Assembly: GCA_030407085.1 (NCBI GenBank) | Contig: CM059582.1 | Span: forward strand, 55,064,001 to 55,128,000 | DNA from: Trichopria drosophilae | Lineage: Eukaryota > Arthropoda > Insecta > Hymenoptera > Diapriidae | Direction: 5' to 3' | DNA length: 64,000 nucleotides | Part shown: one piece after another, positions 10,171 through 21,800 of the stretch | How the letters are laid out: each line of letters starts with the position of its first letter | Numbering within the stretch: position 1 is the stretch's first letter | Notes under the pieces: generated by a model | What the model saw: the letters and a program-made list of their open reading frames with translations, nothing else | Told to the model about the DNA's origin: nothing | Databases searched by the model: none | Made by a program: the position numbers and the translations under genes

Positions 10171-11055
10171 GAATTCATTAAAGTATAAAAAGTAAGGGGG
10201 AAAAATTATTGAAGTGACTCATTGGAACTACCTTTAATTTATATTATTATATATGTAACAGTTTTCAATACCCACGTTAATGTCTTGTGATGATAATTAG
10301 TTGTTACTTGGTTTCCCACGTTTTTCTTGTTTTTTTCAAAATCGCACTTTTTCCGGTTATATCGTTATTTCGCCCAACCCTTCGTCGCAAATTTCGAAAT
10401 TTACTACAATCATTTTGTCAAGTTTCCACACCACCATAGAGGTATTGACAAGGCGCATTTCTTTTTTTTGGGAAGATCGCCTAGAGCCATATGAAACCCA
10501 ATAATTTAGATTCTTACCGTAATTGCTGTTGAAATTAATTATTTGGTAACGACATTTCATGTATAATTTATAGAAAATTTTTATTGAAATGATATTTAAC
10601 AAAAAAAAAACAATAATTTCATAATGGGGATTTGGCAGCCAATTCATAATCAAAGTGGCGATACTTCAGCCAACGTATATGAATTTTTATGTATTATTTT
10701 ATAAGCAAAAAATAAATAATAATAATAATTGGCGGCACTCCACTTATAATTTATTGAAAATCTTTATCGAAATGATATTAAAAAAAATAATAGTTTCATG
10801 ATGGTGATTCGGCAGCCAATTTATTATAAAAGATGCAAGGCATGTGTAATGTTTATTACCGTAGATCGTTGAAACTGCCTATCATCACAACCGTCAAAAA
10901 TACCAGAGAAATGCCCATATAGTTCCGATAATTCTAAAATTGGTGTGATATTTGCAAAATTCATAATTCGTTACTATCAAAGTGATTTAATTTTGTGAAT
11001 TTGTTTGTTGATATGTTCTTTTTTCCTAGTTATTACATTCTTTGCATATATTATT
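10171..11055. repeat. Non-coding; includes a ~184-bp tandem pair
   Basis: Bases 10563-10648 and 10747-10826 are diverged copies (GAAATGATATT ... TTCATRATGG ... GGCAGCCAATT). The rest is AT-rich and unassigned. The 3' end of the Helitron should lie in or near here, but I found no convincing hairpin plus CTRR end. Confidence 0.6.
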
Positions 11056-11062
11056 ATATTGT

Positions 11063-13244
11063 TCAATTATATCCATAAATTTCACTATACACTATATTTT
11101 TTGTATAAATTTTGTCGTCTTTATTTTGAATTGCTTTGTATTTATTAGTAATTAATATTTTTATATTTCGTTCCGAAATACATCTTGAAAGTGCTGCATA
11201 CAATTGACCATGACTGAATACTGGTGATGGCAGAAACAATCCCACTTTTTCGAAAGATTGCCCTTGTGATTTGTTTATTGTCATAGCACAACCTAATCTA
11301 ATTGGAAATTGCCTTCTCGTCATATGAAATGGTATTTCTTCTTTAGACGGTGATAAGTTTATTCGAGGCAATACAATAACTTCACCACAATGTTTACCGA
11401 TAATAATTGCGGCACGAATACTGTATTCTCTCATTTCCTCAACTATTAATCTTGTACCATTACACAATCCGTTATTTATATTAAGATTCCTTAGTAAACT
11501 AATAACCATTCCGATTTTCAATTTTAATTTGTGTAGTGGTAGACCATTTGTTGTTTTCATTAGTCTCATCCTCTGCAGTATCTATACTAAGATATTCTTT
11601 TTCATCGCCTTCTATGCGTGAAAGAATTTCATCATTTATTTCCATTACGTCTGAATTTTTTGGTGATAATATTATTTTATGTTTTATATCTTCATTGAAA
11701 GGAATTATTTTTTCCCGAATATTTCAGTAACAATATCACCACCAGATAACATGTGTTGTGGTATTTTGATTGCTGTATTTTCTTGTTCGAATTTATCTGA
11801 AAAAATTCCGTCACCTACGTTTAAAAGCCAATGTTTGAATGATTGCTCACAACCTGCAACCCTTTTATTTTCATGCAGTGCCATATATTGAAAGTACGGC
11901 CATAGTTTGCTTGCTTTAATACAGCTTTCAATTACTTATGTTCGGCTACCATGACGGACAATTGGTAAAGTTTGCCGAAAATCGCCGGAAATTATAATAA
12001 TTTTATTTCCAAATGGTTTATCGTTCCCACATAAATCTTGGAATAGTCTGTTAACAGCTTCAACCGCATGCTTGTGAGCCATTGTGATTTCTTCTCATCC
12101 CATATGATTACTTCTGCATTCTTTAAATATAAACCATACGAGGTATTCGGATTAATGTTGCATATGGTATTTTCTGAAATGTTCAATGGAAGTTTAAATG
12201 TCGTATGAACAGTTTTTCCATCTTTCAAAAGATTAGCTGCAATCCCAGTCCAAGCTACTGGCAAAACAATTACGTTTTTGTGTTGCAGATATGCAATAAG
12301 TGTGTTGTGTAAATAACTCTTGCCACTTCCTCCTGGTTCATCGATAAAGAAACATCTAAGAATAGTTTTGTTATCAATCGAATTAATAATTTCATTGAAA
12401 ATATTTCTTTGTGTATACGTTAATGAATTCAGGATTTGGTTAACAAACTCATCTGTGTCCACATTATTATCATCATATACGTCGCTCATGTTATTTGAAC
12501 ACAGGTCATGACTTATAGTAGGTAAATCGAAATCTTTTACAGAGTATCCATGAATGGTCAGAATGTTATTGATAGTCTGCAATGCTTGGTTTCTTCCAAT
12601 ATTTGCGTCTATTTTAGGATGATAGAAATAATCTTTATACTTGTCGTATCAATTTTTAACATCTACTGGATTATGATATATACAAATATAAGCGAATAAT
12701 TCACATAAGGATTTCGGAAACTGAATATCCGTATTTTCTTGAAGGCATTTATCCCATTCATCATCTGAACATATTAAATTCTTTGCTTTAGCAGCCTCAA
12801 AAAATTATTCATATATTTTCCCATCGACTGTCCTTATATCATCAAATGACTGGACTCCTCGAACATGCAGTAATAAGAGCCGTTAGTAGAAACGTTCGCG
12901 ATCTTTAGGTTGTACGAAGTACATTTTACTTATTACTGGTCTCCAGAATCTTTTTCTTTTAACCCATTTTTTATCTGACTCAACAAATACATAATTGTTC
13001 GGAATTTCAGTAATAATATAGTCTCCTTGCATCATTATCAGATGAATTCAATTTAAACCAAGCTGTTAATGTTGTCTCAACATTTTTGTTAAGCATTTCT
13101 TTTTCTGATCCCTCTTTAAAATACACTAGTTGTTCATTTTCATTGTGAACCGCTAATCTATATATGACATGGGATATTTCTGACATTAGATAATCATTAA
13201 GGCGGTGCATAGCTTCAGGTGGACAAACATATCGTGTTGATATA
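11063..13244 (-). pseudogene. Helitron PIF1-type helicase and linker, broken
   Basis: The region entering at 13244 holds the linker (YVCPPEAMHRLNDY, then LAVHNENEQ, TTLTAWFKLN and a DARRLYYY segment to 13007), followed by FVESDKKWVKR and RGVQSFDDIRTVDG pieces to 12583. From 12582 the helicase begins: Walker A GGSGKSYLHN (12350-12300), AWTGIAANLL, the HTTFKLP segment, and Walker B IIWDE (~12110). A frameshift after Walker B moves motif III (GDFRQTLPIV) to another frame at ~11960. Motifs V/VI (TINKSQGQSFEK and SHGQLYAALSR) are in the frame 11569-11063. Several stops and shifts interrupt 11570-12000. It would unwind DNA during rolling-circle transposition; it is dead here. Confidence 0.9.
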
Positions 13245-13381
13245 CAGGGTGAATTCCTAACTGCGGAACATAGGGCATCCCATGTTATTCCGCACAGCCA
13301 AGGGCGGTGGAGGATCACCGTGAGATTCGACTGCGTCGACAAATCAGATGCGTTGCTGTGTTATGTTAAAAGATGTCAATA

Positions 13382-13676
13382 CAAACAAAATAAGTATAAT
13401 TCCAAAAGTTATTTTCTTTTCGTAATATTACATTTCCATGCAAAATTACTGTGACAAAAAGAATTATTTTTTAAAATTCAAAGGAAAAACTTGTGATTAC
13501 ACTTCACAGCAAATTTTTAATCGCATCAGAAATCTGGCGATCAGTTTACGAAATACATTAAAATTTTACCGTTGATTGTTAACAAATAATTCATTTTATC
13601 ACAGTCATTTTGCATGCAAATGTAATATTACGAAATGAAAATAACTTTTGGAAGAATACTTTATTTTGTTTGTTTT
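13382..13676. mobile_element. 295-bp hairpin MITE nested in the larger MITE
   Basis: Inverted repeats of about 78 bp (CAAACAAAATAA...ATTACATTTCCATGC against its complement ending TTATTTTGTTTG). No coding capacity. The target duplication is not clear. Confidence 0.75.
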
Positions 13677-14740
13677 ATAACCGCGCTTTTCTAAGGTCGG
13701 GTTATTAAATAATTTAAGAAATAGTAATTAACAAAACAACCAATATATTTACAATTTAAAGAAACTAAATAAACGATTAACAATAAAAATAAATGGACAT
13801 GCAAAGGGAAAAATGTAATCGGGGTTCGGGAATTCGACGCGAAGGTGAAAATACTTTCGAAATGACCGAAGTAACGTTAAAAATAGGAAAGGAAAAGGGA
13901 AATTACGGAGACGCAACTTAAAACTACTTACTTAATTAATCCTCAGTACGCACAAACTACACTACAATTAAATACGCAAAACACTAAATGAAACGCAAAT
14001 TTAAAAATCAAACTAAAAAAAGGGAAACTCAAAAACGCAAGAAAAGTAAATCAAAATCGTAAAAGAGAAACGCAAATGAAGGGACACAAAATTGGAGTGT
14101 CAAAAGTTCGTTGACGTCCGTACTTCGGATCCAAATTACCCCTTCTCTATTGTAATTGCATTACGTAACATTTGCGGTGGTATCGATAAGTCGGGGAAGG
14201 TGGGGGGGGGGCTGAGGGAGAGGAAAGGTATTTACAAAGGGACATCGCAATAGGAGAAACAAGGACCGACAAACTTGTTTATGAAACGGTTGTGCGGCAG
14301 AGGGAGGGACAGAGACGCCGACCGGCAACCCACACGAGTGCGACGAGTGTCGCCTTACCCAACAAGGACATGAGTCCCTTGTGCGGGAAGAGGGACATTC
14401 CTCTCCCACTGCGACGCACACCACTACACCTTACGTATGTGGCCCCTGTACGCTAAATGTATGCGCCTTCAAACGTCAACAATGAGTGCGACAGGGACCA
14501 ACATATCCAAGGGACGAGGACAAAACGAAAACATGCATCCGCAGTTTTCGATCATAAATAAAAATTAAACGTATACATAATATAATTACGAAACAAGGAC
14601 AACGCTATAGGACAGAAAGGGACAAACGAAATATATTTACTTATCGATACTAAACGAATTAATTGACGGAAAAATGAGCGTATTAAAATGAAATAAAATG
14701 CAATTTTTTTCATGATGTTCAGGTCAGGGGGTAGATTGAC
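13677..14740. other. MITE interior without genes
   Basis: AT-rich to 14140, then a more GC-rich block 14161-14560 with a run of nine or more G (14204-14213). A Pro/Ser/His-rich open frame on the minus strand at 14161-14424 looks like composition only. Confidence 0.4.
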
Positions 14741-14892
14741 GATATTTCGTCACAGTTTTAACATTTGACTTCCTAACACAACGACGTATCTGATTGGCCG
14801 ACGTAAAGGGATCTCACAGTAATCCGCGATCGCTATTGGCTGAGCGTAATAACATGGGATGCCCTATGTTCCGTCGTTAGGAATTCACCCTG

Positions 14893-15088
14893 TATACTGT
14901 TTAATTTCGTCGTATTGTAAAGTGTCAGTGTTAATTTCTTCATTTTCATCATGCATTTCTTTACTGCTCATCTCTATGTATGCGCAGTCGTAACCCTTAT
15001 AACAATATTTAAATAGATATGTAATGCATTGTATTGTCGAACATAATTCAACGTTGATATGGCAATTAAATTTCAATAACAAACTAGT
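14893..15088 (-). pseudogene. Helitron Rep, catalytic tyrosine segment
   Basis: The frame reads LLKFNCHINVELC, then YLFKYCYKGYDCA. The spacing of tyrosines and lysines in YLFKYCYKG matches the Rep motif 3 (YxxKY-type) that attacks DNA in rolling-circle transposition. The segment continues the Rep frame that stops at 16226 and continues into IKQY, where the 1.65-kb MITE interrupts it. Confidence 0.85.
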
Positions 15089-16225
15089 GTTGGCGTGGTG
15101 CCTCGCTCGCTCAGAAACTTCGACCCAGTGGAGAGTCGGCTATTCCATAAGACTCGTTTGTTTACTACCAGCTTTCAATTATATTATAAAATTATATTGA
15201 TATTTGGGGGTCCAATCATATTTAGGTCCAAGTGGTTTCGATAGATGTGTTACAACAATATAGTGTTTCTTACATGTATGAAAATTGAAAATGAGCATTT
15301 TCAAAACTTCGACCCCGACAACAGGCCAGCCGAAGTATTAATAAATAAAAGTTGCAAAACACTTACTTCATGCACTTGTATTCTAAAAGACTATTCGATG
15401 CATATTACATGTTTACTGTGTTTTACTAAATACTGTTTGTATTATTATGATATTATATATACAATATGTATACATATAATTCGTCAAAGATATCTTGAAA
15501 GTGTCGAAAAGATCTATGACGGATATCTTATAGATATCTATAAGACATCTTTTAGATATATCGAAATAGTTCTTTTCGTATCAAGGGCGTAAATGAACTT
15601 TGCGCCCGTAGGTGGTCACCGCGCCCGAGGAGCTGGCAAAGACTACCCCTGGGGGGTAGGGGGTCGAAATGTCGAAATTTGATGAAAAACAATAGGGTAT
15701 TTTTTTTGCCGCGATGACCAAATTCATAACTTTTTCAGACAATAGTCATAAACATTTTAAACCAGTTTTTATGGCATTATCGTTGACTTTAGGAAGAAAA
15801 TGCATACAACCTTTTTTGTAGAGAATTTCATGCTCTATCTTTTTTGTTTGAAACATATTTTAATAAAATTTGTATTTTTCAAAATAAATGCAAAAAACTA
15901 CAAAGAAACTTAATTGGGGCTAATTTTTTTTAGTAATGGACGGGTGGATCTGCCCCAAAAACTAATCAGATCTAAGTTATGCCAAGACGCGTATTTTAAA
16001 AAAAAAAATTTATGTCAATACGCTTATCCGTTCGCGAGTTATCGCGAGACAAAAAAACGGGACGTACGGACGTACGTACAAGATCACGGACACAAATTTT
16101 TTTATTGTTGATTTGGGTTCCTTAGGGTCTGAAACGTCGACATTTGATGAAAAACTATATGGTAATTTTTTTGCCCGAAGTGACCAAATTCAATACTTCG
16201 TCCAGACTTAGTCTGGGTCGAAGTA
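15089..16225. mobile_element. Composite non-coding insertion in Helitron Rep
   Basis: About 1.14 kb lies between PYNPY (16226) and LLLKFNCH (15088) of a Helitron protein that is normally continuous. The insert includes a 224-bp block identical to 9898-10121, a GGGCGTAAA-type palindrome near 15576-15610, and two related segments, GGGTCGAAATGTCGAAATTTG (15661) and GTCTGAAACGTCGACATTTG (16128). The distal end carries a small hairpin (ACTTCGACCCAGAC ... GTCTGGACGAAGT on the minus strand). No clear target duplication or gene. Confidence 0.6.
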
Positions 16226-17271
16226 ATATGGATTATAAGGTACTATATATCTATTATCGGCTACTCGAATTTTAGAATTGATTGAACCATATCGAGTTGT
16301 TTTGCCATCATTCCTACCCCTATATATAGGATAACTATTTGTGGAACAGTTAGTTTCTGTATTAAATAGTTTCGGAAAATGCTTCGTGCATTTCATACTA
16401 TTTTTGTCCATACACGGGGAATTAATATTTTGTTTACCACAGGGGCCATGCACCATAAATCGTTTTACAATACTGTAAAGTCTGGGATTATTATCCGCAT
16501 CAGGTATTTCTGCAGTGATAATTTTATCAACCTGATCGCCATCGAATATTTTATCATCTTTGTGCAAAAATAAAAGCATATGAATATGCGGCAGTCCGCG
16601 CTTTTGAAATTCAATGACACATGTATATGCTATGCATTCCCCAAATATACCTTCTTTAATTAATTGATTTTTTATTTCATTCACCTTTTGCTGAAAAACT
16701 CTTACGACAATATCCGGTCGATTAATAACCTCTTCATTAGGTCTTAAATTTTCAATAATATCTTTCCAATTCGGATTACATGTCATGGTTATGAAAAGAT
16801 CGGATTTTCTAAATTTTTGAACTAATGTCATTGCGTCAATAAAATTTTGTTGTAACGCGCGCGGACTACCTGTAAAACTTGATGGTAAGATTACCATTTT
16901 TCCAATTCGACAAATATTTTTTTTTTGTAAATGATCCATCAAACCTCTATACATTTCGGTTCTCAATTTTGGCTGTTGATTTCGCAAATAGAACAATCTT
17001 GTCCCTTGAACTTTGGTCCATGCATCAACAATAAATTGTTGTGTTAATTTGCCCATATGTAAATACGGATTAAAATTTCCACGTATGCTAAATTTATAAG
17101 AGTAATACTGCATTGCTGTAATGGAATTTCTTTTTGTACCTCCATTATTGCGCATGTTTGGCATCCAACCTTTCTGTCCAGTTGGGTGTATTAATGGATA
17201 TGTCATTGGATCCACATGTTTACTAATTTGAGGGATACGTATTGAGTTTTCAGTCTTTGGATAAATATATA
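16226..17271 (-). pseudogene. Helitron Rep (HUH endonuclease) domain
   Basis: About 350 residues are intact between two insertions. Recognisable Helitron_like_N segments include LRTEMYRGLMDHL, GKMVILPSSFTGSPRALQQN, FITMTCNPNWKDI and the HUH metal-binding motif in RGLPHIHMLLF (~residue 235 of the frame). A MVHGPCG ... SPCMDKNSMKCTKHFPK cysteine cluster follows. The first residues of the open frame (VGRSPC) come from the foldback MITE that ends at 17274, so the true reading enters as YIYPKTEN. The domain nicks and joins single strands at element ends. The gene is split but this portion has no stop. Confidence 0.92.
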
Positions 17272-17273
17272 TA

Positions 17274-18212
17274 CAGGGTGATCGGCCAACCATTACCCAG
17301 CGGCTAACTGTAGATTGTACAGATAATTCTGAGCAACTTTTTCCTCTGAAAAAATTTCCGGGAAGGTAGAGTTTTGAAGTTATTCAACACTAAAATTTAG
17401 GGGGAAAAATCACGTTTTTTTTTAATTATCTCGGCTCTGTATGAAGGTATCTTAGCGAACCGCAGCTCATTTTAAAGATATTTTCAAGCTATAAAAGTTG
17501 CCTCTGTTGGTTTTTGACCTACAATGAATATTTCTCTTGTTATAGCCATAAAAACGGGGGTAAAGCCGATTTTTCAGGTTTTTCGCGTCTAACTCGTTTC
17601 GACACATAGTTATCGAAATATCACACTGCAAAAAGTTGTAGGCCTTGAAAACACAAACATTTTTTGTCCTCTAATACGATGCGATTAAATTAAAACTGAA
17701 CCCTATTTGCACTCGTTTTCATAACATTTTGTTATTAATATCGATTTATTTGTCGTACTGTATTTTGTCGACTTTACGAGGCTCTTGTAGGGTTCAGTTT
17801 TAATTTAATCGCATCGTATTGAAGGACAAAAAATGTTTGTTTTTTCAAGGCCTACAACTTTTTCCTGTGTGATATTTCGGTAACTATGTGTCGAAACGAG
17901 TTAAACGCGAAAACCCTGAAAAATTGGCATTTACCCCGTTTTTATGGCTATAACAAGAGATTCATTGTAGGTCAAAAACCAATAGAGACAATTTATAGAG
18001 CTTTAAAATATCTTAAAAATGAGCTCCGGTTCGTTAAGATACCTTCAAACAGAGTTGAGATATTTCAAAAAATGTGATTTTTTCATATAAAGTTTAGTGT
18101 TGAATAACTTAAAAACTCTACCTTCCCGGAAATTTTTTCAGAGGAAAAAGTTGTTTAAATTATCTGTAGAATCTACAGTTGGCCGCTGGGTAATGGTTGG
18201 CCGATCACCCTG
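17274..18212. mobile_element. 0.94-kb foldback MITE with TA duplication
   Basis: Starts CAGGGTGATCGGCCAACCAT and ends with its complement (GGTTGGCCGATCACCCTG), flanked by TA at 17272-17273 and 18213-18214. The arms are ~435 bp each (17274-17710 and 17783-18212), leaving a loop of ~70 bp, so almost the whole element is a hairpin. It shares the CAGGGTG end and TA target with the MITE at 13245 but little other sequence. It splits the Helitron frame between RDI and YIYPKTEN. Confidence 0.92.
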
Positions 18213-18214
18213 TA

Positions 18215-18449
18215 TATCTCTTTCTGCCGGCGGCGGTAAGCCATCCTCTCCAATAAAGACAACTGCTACTTCGTTACATGTTGATTCCTTAAAACGATGT
18301 TTATTCAGATTATCATTACGCGTTAGAATCATTTTTATGTCATCTGGTTTCTTGCCAGATTTAAGCGAACGACTTATCTCTTCTAATTCAACGTTGTGCA
18401 TCATTTTAAAAGCCTCTGCATGTGGATTTATTTTTCGTAATAAAAGATC
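18215..18449 (-). pseudogene. Helitron linker between zinc region and Rep
   Basis: Reads LLRKINPHAEAFKMMHNVEL, then DDIKMILTRND and NEVAVVFIGEDGLPPPAERD, the conserved Helitron stretch just before the Rep domain. It is bounded by the small MITE on one side (18450) and the foldback on the other (18212). No internal stop. Confidence 0.85.
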
Positions 18450-18557
18450 CCTGGTAGAAAATGAGTCCAGTTTTTGGCCAGTTTCTGTGTTTCCCATGTT
18501 TTAAAGGTATAGGAAAACTGGGCAATGTAACAAAAAACTGGACATATTTCTACCAGG
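18450..18557. mobile_element. 108-bp MITE flanked by GATC
   Basis: Ends CCTGGTAGAAAATGAGTCCAG and its near-complement CTGGACATATTTCTACCAGG, flanked by GATC at 18446-18449 and 18558-18561. It lies between SSELL...ELD and LLLRKINPH of the Helitron protein. The palindromic core leaves the exact repeat end ambiguous. Confidence 0.7.
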
Positions 18558-18561
18558 GATC

Positions 18562-19536
18562 CAATTCTTATAATAATTCAGAAGACAATTTAAATTTTTC
18601 ATTTGTGCTAGTCATTCGAATATTGTTGGCAATTTCATTATCGATAATATAAAGTTGTCCATATTTCCGATTTTCAGTACCATTTGGGTGCAGTGCATAT
18701 GTATTATGATACGTTTGCCCACAAATTCGCACAATTTGTGGTCCAGCATTATACAATGCATCAAATTTTGCGCCGAAACTTGCAAAAGATAAGGCATTAT
18801 TATACTGACGAATATACTTTCGATAATTTATACATTCCGCACTATTACCAATCATTAAATCTTCTAATCTTTTGGGATATTCAAAATTATCCAATAATAT
18901 AACTTTCCCTTTATTACAGCATGTATTAAATTTCTTATCACGTGGTAATTCGACTGAAAAAAGTCTTGCATTGCATGAAGTACATAATACATTCATTTCG
19001 CCTAAATAATTCTTAGTAATTATGTCTTCATCAATAATTGTGTCATTCTGAGTTATTGCTGCTAATTTAGTTTTCTTCTTCTTCTTTTGTAATTTGTTAT
19101 TAGTGGGTAATTTTCGTTGTTCAGTATATTTAATTACGTTCTGATTATGTGTACGTTTTACGCATTCTATCATTTTTTCGAATTCTGGAACATTATTACG
19201 ACGAATTTTCTGTTTTTCATTTATTTGCTTTTTGTTGTTAACATATTCTTCATTACGTATATTTATCTCTTGAATAATGTTTTGTTTAATGGCAATTTTT
19301 TCACAAGTTAGCGCATATTTCTCATTATATTCGAATTGATTTCCTTGATGATCATATTGTATGAACACTTTTTGGGGGAATTGATATTTCTCAGTTTCAT
19401 AATTTTTCTGCTCAGATGGTGTTTCAGTTTTCTTGATAGTATATAATTTGTTACGTCCTTTGCGTACTTTATATGAATATTGTTTGACATCCAATTTCTG
19501 CCCAGAAGAAAATTTCTGTTTGCCTAATGACCCCAT
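18562..19536 (-). pseudogene. Helitron N-terminal region with zinc-binding cysteines
   Basis: A 322-residue frame. The first 170 residues are Lys/Asn-rich and unstructured-looking. Then comes LGEMNVLCTSCNARLFSVEL ... KFNTCCNKGKV (residues ~178-215), a C2...C2 cluster typical of the Helitron N-terminus, followed by FGAKFDALYN, RICGQTYHNT and NRKYGQLYIIDNEIA. A stop near 18568 sits just before the MITE at 18557. The start ATG at 19536 directly follows the stop of the protease frame (19540), in a different frame. Confidence 0.85.
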
Positions 19537-19539
19537 AGC

Positions 19540-20113
19540 TTAAGGTTTCTCATTTGTAATTTCATTATTACGTTTCATTTCTAAGTTAACATTGTCATTG
19601 CTCTTTACTTGGTTTTTATTAATAATGTATTTATTGACTGTTCTTGATTTGCCAGCATTTGGGTTAATGTTTAGAAAATTAGTATTTGTCTTGATATTTG
19701 TAATTTTGTTGACAACAGTATTTGATTTTTGATACTTGTCCAGATCACATAATACATTTTTAGATATATCATAATGGCCAGCAAACATACGTATTTGAGA
19801 ATCATCAAATATACTTAGTAAACGATAACGTATTCCGCTATGGAATTTCACTTTACAAGGGCAAATGCCAAATGTTATAGATATAGCAAATGCAATTGCA
19901 TAAACTCCACAATCCCAATTATTTGTCTGGTTTTGAACTTCTTCGTAAATTACACGTATGCCTTTAATATTAGGAAATAATTTAAATATGAAAGTTTGTT
20001 GATCGTTATTTAATTGTTTTAAATTTAAACTATCATAAACATGTAGCGTATGGTTTTTGTACCATATGCATATCCAATGACTAAACTTTTCATCGCCTGA
20101 AAATAATATTTGA
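19540..20113 (-). pseudogene. Ulp1/SENP-like cysteine protease, C-terminal part
   Basis: Reading the minus strand down from 20113 gives FSHWICIWYKN, HVYDSLNLKQL, then QNQTNNWDCGVYAIAFAIS, followed by RYRLLSIFDDSQIRMF. The order His (HW), Asp (YDSL), Gln and Cys (DCG) is the C48 peptidase catalytic arrangement used by SUMO proteases. The protein tail (residues ~50-103 of the last frame) is Asn/Lys-rich. The N-terminal part lies at 21801-21982, beyond the Penelope insertion. The orientation and immediate adjacency to the Helitron frame suggest the protease belongs to the same element; OTU proteases are known in Helentrons, whereas Ulp1 beside a Helitron is less usual. A chance neighbour cannot be excluded. 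Confidence 0.75.
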
Positions 20114-20128
20114 AGGTAGTCTTGATCA
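20114..20128. repeat. 15-bp target duplication of the Penelope insertion (left)
   Basis: AGGTAGTCTTGATCA, identical to 21786-21800. On the minus strand it encodes the DQDY of the protease at both sites. Confidence 0.92.
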
Positions 20129-20545
20129 TAATTTTAAATTTATATTTACTTCTCGACCGTTTTATAAATAACTAATATTTGTGAATTCTCGGTGAGAAAC
20201 GGTCACTATACAATTAAGTGAAAAAAATATTTTTTAATAATAAATAATTCGACGTTTCGGCCCTGTAGTGGATGCCATCTTCAGAAATAAAAATAAAAAT
20301 GTTTTTAAATTAAAAAATAAAAAATTATATAGAATAATGGGTAATTCCTTTTTAGGATGTCTCGAGATGTTAGAGTTTCTCAAACTCCACCCATCCAAGT
20401 TTTGCAGAGTTTTGCAAAAAAATGAATTCATATACAGAAAAAACAAACTCAAACATTCTTTATAGGTCTTTTGAAAGACAATAATTAAAACGGGAAATTA
20501 ATTCACCTATATTAAAATGTATGCACTATATATAGCATAAACAAA

Positions 20546-20968
20546 TTAATTGGTAAACAATGAATTATAAATTTCAGGTAAATTAGACTTTTCAAAGCGT
20601 ATATTAACAGTTTTATTTTCAAATTTTTTAATAAAAAAGTTCTCAATTTCTTTTCTGTTATTACTATTATTTTCGATGGCTAAAATTTTTGGATTTTTGT
20701 AATCAAAATTATGTCCAGTTTTAATACGATGAAGAGTTAAACCCGTATATTGTTTTTCATCACCCAAAATATTTTTTTCATGTTCTTTAATGCGAGTTTC
20801 AAGTCTTCTTTCTGTTTGTCCTATGTAGATTTTGTCACAGAAAGAACAAGATATTTGGTAAACAACGTTGCATTTTTTTAAGGTTGGAAGTGTATCTTTG
20901 TACGGCTTTATGCCCCCAATATTTTTATATATCGGTTTAGATACTAGTCTAATATTTTCTTTTTTTAA
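20546..20968 (-). pseudogene. Penelope GIY-YIG endonuclease portion
   Basis: In frame with the reverse transcriptase after one TAA (20969-20971). It reads CNVVYQISCSFCDKIYIGQT, then RRLETRIKEHEKN, QYTGLTLHRIKTGHNFDYKN and RKEIENFFI. The VVYQI...YIGQT pair is the GIY-YIG core in its PLE form, with the associated CSFC and the downstream Arg, His and Glu positions. It would nick target DNA to prime reverse transcription. Apart from the single upstream stop the frame is clean to 20546. Confidence 0.9.
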
Positions 20969-20971
20969 ACG

Positions 20972-21765
20972 TTACTGTATTCTTTCTGTGACGCCTTTAA
21001 CATAAGGAATTGAAGAAGTCTTGAGTATCGGTTTTTCCTGAGTAGATTTCTTTTCAGAGGAATTATAAAATTCATGTATTTTTTTATAAATACATTGTTC
21101 TATTATATCCTTTGGATACCCATTTTCCATTAAAATCGTTCTTACAATGTTCAAATTCTTTTCCCTAAATCTTATTTCCGAGAGTTTAACAGCTCGATCA
21201 ATTAGTCCTAGTATTACACTAATTTTATATTGATAAGGGTGATTAGAGGTAAAATGTAGGTAACGACCTGACCAAGTAACTTTATGAGACCAGTCAGTAT
21301 CAATAAATCCATTCTTTTTTCTAATAACCAATATATCTAAAAATGTTATTTTATTATTTAATTCAATTTCTTTTGTGAATGAAATTCTATTCATAAAACC
21401 TTTAATTTTAGATAAACTATTAAAATTGTTCAAGATCTCTTCCTCTTTATTTTCAGGAAATGCTAAAAGTATGTCATCCACATAACGAACGTAAAAAGGA
21501 ATATTAAAATGTAGTTTTTTAATAAGAATTCCTTCAATGAATTCCATGACCATATTACAAGCTACTGGTGACAATGGGGACCCCATTGGCACACCGTAAA
21601 CTTGTTTGTAATATTGCCCATGAAATGCAAACATGGTATTATTCAAAACCAATTTTAAACCCTTTTTAAATTCCGTTATGGGTAAATTAGTGAAATGTTT
21701 TAATTCATGCCATTTTTTATCTATTGTTAATAATATAATATCAACTGAACTTTTTATCTATTGTT
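20972..21765 (-). pseudogene. Penelope-like reverse transcriptase, N-terminally truncated
   Basis: The ATG frame starts at 21652, but homology extends upstream to about 21765 (IDKKWHELKHFTNLPI). Motifs in order: YGVPMGSPLSPVACNMVMEF, FYVRYVDDILLAF (catalytic YVDD), KITFLDILVIRKKNGF, WSGRYLHFTSNHPYQYK and DRAVKLS. These place it in the Penelope/telomerase-related class, not in LTR or LINE elements. The protein ends at TAA 20969-20971; the next codon continues the same frame into the endonuclease, so one point mutation separates the domains. RT motifs 1-2 are missing because of 5' truncation. Confidence 0.92.
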
Positions 21766-21785
21766 AATAATATAATATCAAGACT

Positions 21786-21800
21786 AGGTAGTCTTGATCA
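21786..21800. repeat. 15-bp target duplication of the Penelope insertion (right)
   Basis: Exact match to 20114-20128. Confidence 0.92.

Larger units (their letters stand above)
13245..14892 (+). mobile_element. TA-flanked MITE (1.65 kb) inserted in the Helitron
   Basis: Begins CAGGGTGAATTCCTAAC and ends with the complementary GGAATTCACCCTG, flanked on both sides by TA. The inverted repeats extend about 130 bp at roughly 75% identity. There is no transposase frame. Ends of this kind with a TA duplication fit a Tc1/mariner-type or similar non-autonomous element. The Helitron reading resumes on either side (IKQY before, YVCPPEAM after). A second small MITE sits inside it at 13382-13676. Confidence 0.85.
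20129..21785 (-). mobile_element. 5'-truncated Penelope-like element
   Basis: Flanked by an exact 15-bp target duplication. It carries the C-terminal two thirds of a PLE reverse transcriptase, the GIY-YIG endonuclease and a 3' region with GACGTTTCGGCCCTGTAGTG ... GCCATCTTCAG, a signature I associate with PLE 3' ends. The upstream end is truncated in the RT fingers and shows a 30-bp partial duplication at 21714-21743/21751-21780. It inserted into the protease frame of the Helitron. Confidence 0.92.

Noticed and set aside
14161..14424. Pro/Ser/His-rich minus-strand frame
   Set aside because: GC-biased composition inside a MITE; no domain and no start or splice support.
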